Part shown: piece by piece, positions 60,101 through 64,000 of the stretch
How the letters are laid out: every line of letters begins with the position of its first letter
How positions within the stretch are numbered: the first letter of the stretch is position 1
Assembly (NCBI RefSeq): GCF_008728515.1
Contig: NC_044978.1
Span: forward strand, 147,060,262-147,124,261
Length of the DNA stretch: 64,000 nucleotides
Direction of reading: 5' to 3'
DNA from: Papio anubis
Lineage: Eukaryota; Chordata; Mammalia; Primates; Cercopithecidae
Made by a program: the position numbers and the translations under genes
Notes under the pieces: model-generated
What the model was told of the DNA's origin: nothing
Database searches by the model: none
Seen by the model: only the letters and a program-made list of their open reading frames with translations

Positions 60101-62773
60101 GTGCTGGGATTACAGGCATGAGGCACTGCGCCCCGCCCAATCTGATATTTTTAAATGTACATGAGCATGAATTGTTTTAATAATTAAAAGGACTGGCTGA
60201 GGTTCACACCTGTAATCCCAGCACTTTGGGAGGCCGAGGCGGGTGGATCATGAGATCCGGAGTTTGAGACCAGCTTGGCCAACATAGTGAAACCCCTCTC
60301 TACTAAAAACACAAAAATTAACTGGGCAAGGTGGCACGTGTCTGTAGTCCCAGTTACTCAGGCGGCTGAGGCAGGAGAACTGCTTGAACCTGGGAGGTGG
60401 AGGTTGCAGTGAGCCGAGAGCACGCCATTGCACTCCAGCCTGGGTGACAGAATGAGACTTTGTCTCAAAAAAAACCAAAAAAACAAAAAAAAAATTAAAA
60501 GGACTAAATGAAAGGAATATTTTTCTAACTTTTGCATGCATAATCTTGAGAACTTTTAAATACTTATACAATTTCTCCCCTTTAAGGCCTTATTTTGTCA
60601 AATCATAGTATACCCACACATTAATATGTTCTATATACAATTCTAGTCAAAAATGTACAAATGACCTTTAAATCATAATGCAATCTGTTTACTTCAAGGG
60701 CAGATGTGTCTGAAACCATAGTACAATGCACATGTGTAATAATCCAGAAAAGTTCAAAAAGAAAAGAAGTGATAGCAGATATTTTTGTATGTACAAATTC
60801 AGACATGGAATTATTTTATGTTGCTCTTTTTTAAAATTTCTGTATACTTAGCTTTTGATTATTAATAATTAAATTACTTTTTGTAGCACATTATAAAATT
60901 GATAAAAGTTTTTTCATTTTTAAAATGTAACAGGTGTGCAGAATAACTTATTTTTCTTAATTTTAAAACTCTTGAAAATTCCTGAGTCATCTTTTCAAAA
61001 CATTCTTAATGAAGACAGTTAGTGTTAATTATGTTGTCATTTAAAAAATCCATGTCCATAACAGCTGTATTTTACTCCTTAACCTTGGGAAAATTATTTA
61101 ATCTCATTAAGCTTCAGTTTTCTCATCTTTTAAATGGGAAGAATAAGAAGACTAGTTCATAAGGCTGTTAAGAGGATAAGAGGATCAACTGTGACGATGC
61201 ATGTAAAATACTTAATGTAGTCTGTGGTGCATAATAAGTACTCAGTAAATATTACCTATGATTTTGCTTGCGTTTTCACTATCGTTTTACTAATGTTAAC
61301 ATTTCTCAACATAATCTCTAGCTTTTGAAATACACTGCTTGAAAATTGCTTTAGTAGAGCACATTCTTCCCAGTTCTTATGGGAAGAAATGTGTTTAGCT
61401 CCCATAACAATTAACCCTCTCTTTTTTTGCTATGTAACACAAATAAAATCAAATGTGAAGTACATTTAAATTTCTGTATTTAATATGCATGAGTTAGCTA
61501 ACATTTATTTAACTTACTTATTTACTTACTTTATTTACTTATTAGCTAAGTTAGCTATCCTTAACAACAAATACATAGTTGAAATGGTTGTGCCTTAACA
61601 TAATTCTGAAACAATTGCATGTTGTCAGAAAAGGGTTCCAACAATTAAATTTATGAAGCACTGTTTTCCCACAGAATGAAAGTAAGCTCATATTTTCATA
61701 CTGTAGTGTATGATGGTAGATTTAAAAATAGCCTCAAAGTGCGACTTTTGAAAAAAACTGATTGGATTAATACATTAAAAATAGCTTAGCTAAATAAAAC
61801 ATACACTAACTTAAATACAAAATTTGAGGATAGATCTTGTGAATTAGCCTGAAATCAGTTGCCTTGATTTCAATAAGAGAATTACTGAGGCAGAAGGTAA
61901 ATTGTTAGTGTTTTCTGAAGCTATAATAAGAAGCGAGCTGTACAGTACCTTGATCAAGTTGTGTCCCACAGTGTAGACAGCTGCTAAATTTCCCTTCTCT
62001 CCAGGGGCATGCATACCTGTCCCATACCCATGCCAAGCCACTAGATATGGGTTGTGAATTGTAATCCAATATTTGACACGGTCCCCAAACGTCTGGAAAC
62101 AGTATGTGGCATAGTCATTGAAGATATCTATTATGGTATCATTTTTCCACCCCCCATATTTTTCCTGTAGGGCCAAAGGCAAATCCCAGTGGTATAAAGT
62201 AACTATAGGTTCGATGTTTCTAAGCACTAGAGAGTCCAGAAGAGTATTGTAGTACTGGAGACCTTTTGCGTTGGCAACCGTTACTATTCCATCGGGGAAA
62301 AGCCTTGGCCAGGAAATTGAAAACTGATAAAAAGAAACTCCTATAAAATCCAGGGCTGATAAGTCTTTTTCCAGAAAAATGTAACTGTCACTGGAACCAT
62401 TCGTGCTGCTGACATTTTTAAGGTGTGTGTGGACGAAATGATCCCATATAGAAGGTCCTTTTCCATCCTTCTTCCAACTCCCTTCCACTTGCAATGCTCC
62501 AGTCCCAACACCCCAGAAAAAGTTTTTAGGGAAAGTGTCATACAGAAACAGCTGACTTTCATTTACCGGAGTAAAATTAGGATTTTTAGACCATACAGCT
62601 CTTCCATCTCCAGAGAATCCAGTAACAGCTCGTAGCAGAATAAGTGCTGACAGGATGACAGATCTTTGCAGTCCCCCGTTGGACATTGTATTCCTATAGC
62701 GTATGGTTATTTCATCAGTGCTGAAGAAAATCCATTCATTCCCTGGAGATCCTGCCGCACAGCCTGGCTTCAT
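20011..62773 (-). CDS. KLB: KLB, beta-klotho, FGF19/FGF21 co-receptor, complete
   Basis: Single-pass plasma-membrane co-receptor that binds FGF19 and FGF21 and pairs with FGFR1c/FGFR4 in liver, fat and brain. Join on minus: 62773-61949, 34668-34158, 31341-31073, 22351-21208 and 20396-20011. The sum is 3135 nt, 1044 codons plus TAA, the usual length. It has a hydrophobic segment at 38-47, GH1-like domain KL1 about 77-508 and KL2 about 517-967, transmembrane helix about 997-1017 and a short basic tail ending KKGKRVLS. Both glycosidase domains lack one catalytic glutamate. KL1 has HNP (240-242) for NEP but keeps E416 in AENG. KL2 keeps NEP with E693 but has ASG (889-891) where the nucleophile ENG should be. 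It is therefore a sugar-binding-type receptor and not an active enzyme. Confidence 0.98.
20397..21207 (-). other. KLB: KLB intron 4
   Basis: 811-bp intron free of Alus, with a 13-nt T run at about 20521. No recognised element. Confidence 0.85.
21208..22351 (-). CDS. KLB: KLB coding exon 4 (most of KL2)
   Basis: 1144 nt from PESVASSPQFSDPYLYVW to YLQEVLK. Contains NEP (692-694) and YITASGIDD (886-894), the latter lacking the nucleophile Glu. The exon is strikingly GC- and CpG-rich compared with the introns around it. Acceptor CACAG, donor GTAAGG. Confidence 0.97.
22400..22469 (-). repeat. Alu fragment
   Basis: CTCAAGTGATCTGCCCACC to TAAGCCACCGCCAGGCC, just upstream of the KLB exon 4 acceptor. 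Confidence 0.75.
22741..23036 (+). repeat. AluY/AluYR, young, perfect 16-bp target-site duplication
   Basis: GGCTCAAGCCTG head and GAGATCCGGCCACTG. GAAATTCCTGTTGTAG at 22725-22740 and 23037-23052. Confidence 0.95.
23182..23510 (+). repeat. AluS-like with expanded middle A-tract
   Basis: AGGCTGGACGCAGTGG start; AAAACAAAAAAAAC repeats in the linker at 23302-23340. Confidence 0.88.
24835..25126 (-). repeat. AluS-like
   Basis: Target-site copies TCATGAAAGAATGTT at 24820-24834 and 25131-25145. Confidence 0.92.
25218..25510 (-). repeat. AluS-like
   Basis: Target-site copies AACATCAGATTACTTCTT at 25200-25217 and 25511-25528. Confidence 0.92.
25568..25722 (-). repeat. Alu with internal deletion
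   Basis: T-rich head and GGGTCTTGCTCTGTCGCCC, then jumps to GTGATCTACCCACATTGGCC. Confidence 0.75.
26229..26472 (+). repeat. Alu with internal deletion in the right monomer
   Basis: GGCTGGGTGTCTCACGCC start; GGAGGTGGAGG joins directly to TTTTTTTGAGACCCTG. Confidence 0.85.
26648..26944 (-). repeat. AluS/J-like
   Basis: T run, GAGACAAGGTCTTGCTC, ends GAGTCAGCACGCCCGGCC. Confidence 0.88.
27096..27134 (+). repeat. (TTTA)n microsatellite
   Basis: About nine perfect TTTA units, not attached to an Alu tail. Confidence 0.95.
27749..28040 (+). repeat. AluS-like
   Basis: AGCTGGGTGCAGTGCC start, AAATAAATAAAT tail; first of the head-to-tail cluster. Confidence 0.9.
28050..28318 (+). repeat. AluS-like, shortened right monomer
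   Basis: GCTGGGCACGGTGGCTAAC start. The right monomer jumps from GCAGTGAGCC to GGGCAACAAAGC. Confidence 0.88.
28321..28635 (+). repeat. AluY-like
   Basis: GGCCGGGCACGGTGGCTCA start, GGCTAACACAGTGAAACC, long A tail. Confidence 0.92.
28786..29070 (+). repeat. AluS-like
   Basis: TCTGGGCACGGTGGCTCA start; tail degenerates into the GA-rich tract. Confidence 0.9.
29070..29159 (+). repeat. GA-rich simple repeat (AAAAG/AAAGG)n
   Basis: 90 bp of GAAAA/GAAAG units grown from the preceding Alu tail. Confidence 0.92.
29160..29800 (+). repeat. AluS-like, interrupted by another Alu
   Basis: Left part 29160-29294, right part 29615-29800 resuming at TTTGCCAGGCATGG. Confidence 0.88.
29295..29614 (+). repeat. 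AluS-like inserted inside an Alu
   Basis: Target-site copies AAAAATTTG at 29286-29294 and 29615-29623. Confidence 0.88.
29830..29915 (+). repeat. MIR-like SINE fragment
   Basis: GTGGTTGGAAGACAGACC ... GGCAAGTTATGTAACC core resembles MIR. Confidence 0.55.
29922..30218 (+). repeat. AluJ-like
   Basis: GGTTGGATGGAGTGGCTTG start, A tail at 30200-30217. Confidence 0.88.
30295..30560 (-). repeat. L2-like LINE 3' region (tentative)
   Basis: CACCTGCCATGTGCCAGGC ... CAGCTTGCATTCTAGTAGGG is a pattern I associate with L2 ends. Confidence 0.5.
31073..31341 (-). CDS. KLB: KLB coding exon 3 (end of KL1, linker)
   Basis: 269 nt encoding [20 protein letters not shown] to SWGVTESVLK. The WSLLDGFEW segment is the GH1 aglycone-site signature near the end of KL1. 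Acceptor GTGCAG, donor GTAAGT. Confidence 0.97.
31746..31877. repeat. Duplicated block, copy A (KLB intron 2)
   Basis: From AGGAAACTATCCAGGCCAAG to CCTTCTGCCCAAG. Matches copy B with about eight substitutions and one 6-bp gap. Confidence 0.92.
32000..32140 (+). repeat. MIR-like SINE fragment
   Basis: GGGCAAGTTTCTTGGCCTCA followed by GTTTCCTCATTTGTAAA is the MIR core. Confidence 0.6.
32173..32470 (+). repeat. AluS-like
   Basis: Target-site copies GAAAATCAACAG at 32161-32172 and 32471-32482. Lies between the two duplicated blocks. Confidence 0.92.
32621..32756. repeat. Duplicated block, copy B (KLB intron 2)
   Basis: Same orientation, about 870 bp to the right of copy A. Not a family I recognise. 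Confidence 0.92.
33450..33752 (+). repeat. AluS-like
   Basis: GGCTGGGTGTGGTGGCTCA start, long A tail. Confidence 0.92.
33774..34060 (+). repeat. AluS-like
   Basis: GGCCGGGCATGGTGGCTCA start; ends about 100 bp from KLB exon 2. Confidence 0.92.
34158..34668 (-). CDS. KLB: KLB coding exon 2 (rest of KL1 catalytic fold)
   Basis: 511 nt from [20 protein letters not shown] to MMKNFLSQVLQ. Contains ILIAENGWFTDS with E416 at the family's nucleophile position. Acceptor TTTTAG, donor GTTGGT; phase 0 in, phase 1 out. Plus-strand Alus lie left of it and minus-strand Alus right of it. Confidence 0.97.
34976..35254 (-). repeat. AluY/AluYR with disrupted right monomer
   Basis: Positions 35120-35254 are near-consensus young Alu. 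Positions 34985-35110 carry many single-base indels. Confidence 0.88.
35255..35552 (-). repeat. AluS-like
   Basis: Abuts the previous copy; ends GAGCCACCGCGCCTGACC. Confidence 0.9.
35640..36340 (+). repeat. MIR-like SINE pieces split by an Alu
   Basis: 3' MIR-like part 35640-35760, second 5' part 35805-35950, resuming at 36246-36340 after the Alu. Confidence 0.55.
35952..36244 (+). repeat. AluS-like inserted in a MIR-like element
   Basis: CCAGGCGCGGTGGCTCATG start, A tail; MIR-like sequence on both sides. Confidence 0.9.
36826..37131 (-). repeat. AluS-like
   Basis: TTTTTTGTTTTTTG head, ends GAACCACTGTGCCCGGCC. Confidence 0.9.
37587..37916 (+). repeat. AluS-like with (CAAA)n tail
   Basis: GGCCGGGCGTGGTGGCTCA start; tail CAAACAAACAAAC. 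Confidence 0.92.
37930..38215 (+). repeat. Alu, 5'-truncated
   Basis: Begins at GCTCACACCTGTAATCCC. Confidence 0.88.
38222..38526 (+). repeat. AluS-like
   Basis: AGTCGGGCACAGTGACTCA start, A tail. Confidence 0.9.
40121..40437 (+). repeat. AluS-like
   Basis: GGCCGGGGGCCGTGGCTCA start, (AAAT)n tail. Confidence 0.9.
40678..40989 (-). repeat. AluS-like
   Basis: Target-site copies TGGACTACCTATTTCT at 40662-40677 and 40990-41005; (CTTT)n head. Confidence 0.93.
41175..41400 (+). repeat. MIR-like SINE
   Basis: AGCAGGAGACCTGGGCTC ... ATGATCTTGGACAGATCATT ... resembles MIR from 5' part to tail. Confidence 0.6.
41632..41928 (-). repeat. AluS-like, small deletion in left monomer
   Basis: T run, ends GAACCACCGCACCCGGCC; lacks AGTAGAGACGGG. 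Confidence 0.92.
41936..42035 (-). repeat. Alu fragment
   Basis: Left-monomer remnant GTCTCACTATGTTGCTCAGG to TCTGCCAGCCTTAGCC. Confidence 0.65.
42126..42440 (+). repeat. AluJ-like
   Basis: TGGATGCTGTGGCTCACATC start, AAAGAAAAAA tail. Confidence 0.85.
42697..43294 (-). repeat. AluS-like, interrupted by a younger Alu
   Basis: Right monomer 42697-42862 and left monomer 43158-43294. Confidence 0.9.
42863..43157 (-). repeat. AluY-like inserted inside an Alu
   Basis: Target-site copies CTAATTTTT on both sides; insertion fell in the middle linker of the host Alu. Confidence 0.9.
43383..43691 (+). repeat. Alu (J/S)
   Basis: GGCCGGGTGTGGTGGCTCA start, A tail. Confidence 0.9.
44207..44505 (+). repeat. 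AluS-like
   Basis: GGCTGGGCATGGTGGCTTT start, A tail. Confidence 0.9.
44776..45073 (+). repeat. AluS/J-like
   Basis: 20-bp target-site copies (one mismatch), starting GACTACAGTA at 44756 and GACTATAGTA at 45074. Confidence 0.92.
45120..45243 (-). repeat. Alu monomer (FLAM-like)
   Basis: GAGACAGGGTCTCACTATG to CTGCACCTGGCC. Confidence 0.8.
45280..45580 (-). repeat. AluY/AluYR, young
   Basis: Near consensus with GGCCGGATCTCAGCTC and CAGGCTTGAGCCACC, followed by a 23-nt T run. Confidence 0.93.
45640..45780 (+). repeat. L2/MIR-type ancient tail (tentative)
   Basis: CTTCTTGAGGGCAGAGAC ... GAATATTTGTTGAATGAACG is the common ancient-repeat 3' pattern. Confidence 0.5.
46385..46692 (+). repeat. 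AluS-like
   Basis: GGCCAGGCACGGTGGCTCA start; CTACTCTACTCAGG small duplication inside. Confidence 0.92.
46875..47030 (-). repeat. MIR-like SINE
   Basis: GCGCCAGGCACTGTTCCAGG ... GTAATCCTCACCGAAATTC ... GTTAGGTAACTTGCACAGG. Confidence 0.65.
47402..47679 (+). repeat. AluS-like, left arm of inverted pair
   Basis: GCCGGGTGCGGTGGCTCAT start; loses its A tail at GTGAGACCCTGTG where the next Alu begins. Confidence 0.9.
47680..47968 (-). repeat. AluS-like, right arm of inverted pair
   Basis: TTTTTTTTGATGGAGTCTTG start, ends GAGCCACCGTGCCCAGCC. Confidence 0.9.
48618..48896 (+). repeat. AluJ-like
   Basis: GTTGGGCATGGTGGTTCAT start, diverged. Confidence 0.88.
49457..49926 (-). repeat. Three-monomer Alu
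   Basis: A right monomer (49457-49628) followed by a full dimer (49629-49926). TAAAATAG occurs at both outer edges (49449 and 49927). Confidence 0.8.
50455..50761 (-). repeat. AluS-like with (CTTT)n head
   Basis: TTCTTTCTTTCTTTC head, ends GAGTCACTGTGCCCGGCC. Confidence 0.9.
50888..51495 (+). repeat. AluS-like, interrupted by another Alu
   Basis: Left part 50888-51018, resumes at 51321 with AAAAGTACAAAAATTAGC. Confidence 0.9.
51019..51320 (+). repeat. AluY/S-like inserted inside an Alu
   Basis: Target-site copies AAAAGTACAA at 51009-51018 and 51321-51330; long A tail. Confidence 0.92.
51830..52020 (+). repeat. MIR-like SINE
   Basis: ATGTAACCTTGGGCAAATTT ... GGGCCTCAGTTTCATCA ... ACCTGGCAGAGTTG. 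Confidence 0.65.
52146..52463 (+). repeat. AluS-like with (AAAC)/(AAC)n tail
   Basis: GGCTGGGTGCAGTGGCTCA start. Confidence 0.92.
52983..53272 (-). repeat. AluJ-like
   Basis: TTTTTGAGACAGGGTCTCAC to GAGTCACTGCGCTTGACC. Confidence 0.88.
53639..53674 (+). repeat. (TG)n microsatellite
   Basis: About 17 TG units with one C interruption. Confidence 0.95.
53695..53712 (+). repeat. (TTG)n microsatellite
   Basis: Six TTG units shortly after the TG repeat. Confidence 0.9.
54290..54448 (-). repeat. Alu single monomer
   Basis: GAGACGCAGTCTCCCTC to GAGCCACTGCACCTGGCC with one monomer only, in AT-rich DNA. Confidence 0.8.
54571..54772 (+). repeat. AluS-like, 3'-truncated
   Basis: GGCCAGGCGCAGTGACTCA start; ends at GCATGAGAATTGCT without a tail. 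Confidence 0.9.
54893..55196 (-). repeat. AluS-like
   Basis: AATTTTGCTTTTT lies on both sides (54885 and 55199) as target-site copies. Confidence 0.92.
55631..55858 (+). repeat. MER20-like DNA transposon
   Basis: GGGGACATTTGGCAAGGTCT, CATCTAGTGAGTAGAG, CACAGGACAGCCCACCAC and AAAGAATTATCTGACC match the roughly 220-bp hAT element I know as MER20. Confidence 0.7.
56004..56317 (-). repeat. AluJ-like
   Basis: CCTGAGACAGGGTTTTGC start; internal partial inversion-like GTCTCGTCTCTACAAAAC at about 56199. Confidence 0.85.
56880..57460 (-). repeat. L2-like ancient LINE (tentative)
   Basis: TGCTGGGTGCTGAGAACATA, then GACTTTATCCCCAAAGC ... GGAGCCACTAATGGATTTTA are patterns I associate with old L2-type repeats. 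Confidence 0.4.
57520..57905 (-). repeat. L1 3'-end fragment with inverted insertion
   Basis: GGGGGTACAAGTGGTTTTTG and TTTTCCATTCCTGAGTTACT are typical of a reversed L1 end. Contains the 27-bp hairpin at 57770-57846. Confidence 0.8.
57770..57846. repeat. 27-bp perfect inverted repeat, 23-nt loop
   Basis: Arms 57770-57796 and 57820-57846 are exact reverse complements, centred on GGGAGCTAAGCTATGGG and its complement. Confidence 0.97.
57908..58010 (-). repeat. Alu fragment
   Basis: T run, GTCTTGCTATGTTGCCC to GAGCCACCATGCCCAGCC. Confidence 0.8.
58061..58367 (+). repeat. AluS-like
   Basis: GGCCAGGTGCAGTGGCGCT start, A tail. Confidence 0.92.
58425..58737 (+). repeat. AluS-like with (CAAAA)n tail
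   Basis: GGCCGGGCGCGGTGGCTCA start, near consensus. Confidence 0.92.
59850..60138 (-). repeat. AluS-like
   Basis: TTTTTTTGAGACAGAGTCTC to GAGGCACTGCGCCCCGCCC. Confidence 0.9.
60190..60498 (+). repeat. AluS-like
   Basis: GGACTGGCTGAGGTTCACACC start (head damaged), A tail. Confidence 0.9.
61060..61262 (+). repeat. MIR-like SINE
   Basis: CCTTGGGAAAATTATTTAAT ... CAGTTTTCTCATC ... ATAATAAGTACTCAGTAAAT, close to KLB exon 1. Confidence 0.65.
61949..62773 (-). CDS. KLB: KLB coding exon 1 (start, signal region, start of KL1)
   Basis: 275 codons from MKPGCAAGSPGNEW to VYTVGHNLIK, donor GTACTG. The ATG at 62773-62771 has C at -3, a weak context. The second ATG, codon 30 at 62686-62684, has A at -3 and directly precedes the hydrophobic segment SVILSALILL. 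The frame is open upstream of the first ATG but only from non-ATG codons. Holds the KL1 residues DFIGVSFYQFSISWPRLF and the changed acid/base motif HNP. Confidence 0.97.
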
Positions 62774-62870
62774 TTGCCACCAACTGCTGGACTGTCTTAT
62801 CAAAGCTTCAGTAAAAGCTTGTGATTGTAAAGCTCTGTCAATGATTAGCTTGAACTGGGAGACTGAGGAT
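62774..62870 (-). other. KLB: KLB 5'UTR (exon 1)
   Basis: About 97 nt, starting around ATCCTCAGTC on the minus strand. The start is placed from memory of the human mRNA and is not visible in the sequence itself. Confidence 0.6.
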
Positions 62871-63000
62871 GGGTCATAGAGAGCAACGTAATTTGAGGGA
62901 GGTGGCCCTATTGCAGTCACCAATGCGTCTCCTTCTCTTTCATTATGGGAAAAATTAGATGAGAATGCATTGGTGACAAGAGTTTAAATGTGTAACTAAC
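62871..63000 (-). promoter_or_regulatory. KLB: KLB proximal promoter with inverted CCAAT repeat
   Basis: An 11-bp perfect inverted repeat, GTCACCAATGC at 62916-62926 and GCATTGGTGAC at 62967-62977. Each arm contains a CCAAT box, about 50 and 100 bp upstream of the inferred start. Not a CpG island and no clear TATA. Confidence 0.55.
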
Positions 63001-63479
63001 ACCTATGTAAACAGTGAATTACAATCACATTATTTTCTGTGTAGCCTTTCATATTGACCCAAACCTTTTCTGAATGTTTTGAACATTATTGAATAAGGTA
63101 TACGCCTTTTCTATTTTTACAGTTTTTGTGTGGTAATTTTATAATCTCACCTATCAAGAAAAATAACATATACAAGTATACAGCATTCCTACATACTAAT
63201 AGTAAGGAATTAGAAAACACAATCAGAAATGACACTTCTCCACAAAATTCTAACACACCTAAGAACAAGCTTAATAAATGTTACCTATTTCAAGAAAATT
63301 GTATCGGGAGACTTGAAAGACTTCAATGAGAAAATATAGCACTTTGTGGATGGAAAAATGGAATACTTTACAATTTAATACACTTAACTAAAGTCCTCTA
63401 ATCTCTAATTTTATTTTTAAATTTTATTTATTTAACTAAAATTCTCCAATCTCTATTTTTTTAATTAATTCATTCTTTT
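62978..63479. other. Upstream of KLB, unique AT-rich DNA
   Basis: No gene recognised. Ends with an imperfect 48-bp tandem duplication at 63384-63460 and the Alus that fill the right edge. Confidence 0.6.
63384..63460 (+). repeat. Imperfect 48-bp tandem duplication
   Basis: TTAACTAAAGTCCTCTAATC at 63384 recurs as TTAACTAAAATTCTCCAATC at 63432. Confidence 0.8.
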
Positions 63480-63764
63480 TTAACAATAGTCTCGCTTTGT
63501 AGCCCAGGCTGGAGTGCAGTGGTGTCATCAGAGCTCACTGCAGCCTCAACTTCCCAGGCTTAAGCAATCCTCCCACCTCAGCCTCCTGAGTAGCTGGGAC
63601 AACAGGTACATGTCACCATGCCCAGCTGATTTTTGATTTTTTGATAGAGGTGGGGTCTGGCTACATCCCCCAGGCTGGTCTTGAACTCCTGGGCTCAAAC
63701 AGCCCTTCTGCCTTCGGTTCCTAAAGTGCTTGAGATTATAGGTGTGAGCCACCATGCCTGGTCT
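63480..63764 (-). repeat. AluJ-like
   Basis: AGTCTCGCTTTGTAGCCC to GAGCCACCATGCCTGGTC. Confidence 0.88.
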
Positions 63765-63800
63765 AATCCCAAATTTTAGTTCAAGAAAATTATTATGAGA

Positions 63801-64000
63801 GGCCAGGCACAGTGGTTCATGGCTATAATCCCATCACTTTGGGAGGCCAATGCAGGCAGATCACTTGAGGTCAGGAGTTCGAGACCAGCTTAGCCAACAT
63901 GTTGAAACCCCGTCTCTACTAAAAATACAGTTATCCGGGCAAGGTGGCAGGCGCCTGTAATCCCAGCTACTTGGGAAGCTGAGGCAGGAGAATCTCTCGA
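63801..64000 (+). repeat. AluS-like, cut by window edge
   Basis: GGCCAGGCACAGTGGTTCA start; stops within the right part of the element. Confidence 0.9.

Larger units (their letters stand above)
34669..61948 (-). other. KLB: KLB intron 1
   Basis: 27.3 kb, about 40 Alus plus MIR, L2-like, MER20-like and L1 remnants. Long stretches in which I recognise nothing: 38527-40120, 43692-44206, 45604-46384 (apart from an L2-like tail), 48897-49456, 49935-50454, 53720-54289, 58740-59849 and 60499-61060. Confidence 0.85.

Noticed and set aside
62774..62923. 50-codon in-frame N-terminal extension of KLB
   Set aside because: The frame is open, but its first codon is TTG and there is no upstream ATG, so codon 1 at 62773 remains the first AUG.

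Overview
This is a primate nuclear genome window, most likely from an Old World monkey. It holds three genes recognisable from their spliced protein products, embedded in DNA that is roughly one third Alu. Six Alu copies (about 1618, 4243, 6940, 22741, 34976 and 45280) carry the 'ggctcaagcctg' / 'caggcttgagccacc' head typical, in my recollection, of cercopithecoid AluY/AluYR subfamilies; two of them also have perfect 16-bp target-site duplications. The gene order LIAS-RPL9-KLB matches human 4p14 read in the opposite direction. Species is inferred, not proven.

Layout. Positions 1-9830 (minus strand) hold the first seven coding exons of LIAS, mitochondrial lipoyl synthase, about 245 of 372 codons; the remaining exons lie beyond the left edge. 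Positions 9831-10035 are a compact CpG-rich bidirectional promoter with three TGACG half-sites and a CCAAT box. Positions 10036-14665 (plus strand) hold the complete RPL9 gene, with eight exons and a 192-codon CDS. Positions about 14666-17214 separate the convergent RPL9 and KLB 3' ends and contain an old L2-like LINE and Alus. Positions about 17215-62870 (minus strand) hold the complete KLB gene (beta-klotho), with five coding exons, an intact 1044-codon CDS, a 2.8-kb 3'UTR with two Alus and a 27-kb first intron. Positions 62871-64000 are the KLB promoter and upstream DNA.

The genes do not form one pathway. RPL9 is a housekeeping ribosomal protein sharing a promoter with a mitochondrial cofactor enzyme. 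KLB is the membrane co-receptor for the endocrine factors FGF19 and FGF21. All splice junctions listed have GT-AG ends and keep phase. RPL9 and KLB sum exactly to 193 and 1045 codons including stop.

I found no new protein-coding system. Points worth a second look: a 27-bp perfect hairpin in an L1 remnant (57770-57846); a 124/130-bp duplicated block in KLB intron 2; two young Alus whose distal halves look corrupted as if by sequencing error; a zero-spacer tail-to-tail inverted Alu pair; a better-context second KLB start at codon 30 directly before a signal-peptide-like segment; and an inverted CCAAT repeat in the KLB promoter. Alu subfamily names (J, S, Y) and old-repeat names are judged by eye, and repeat edges are good to about 10 bases.
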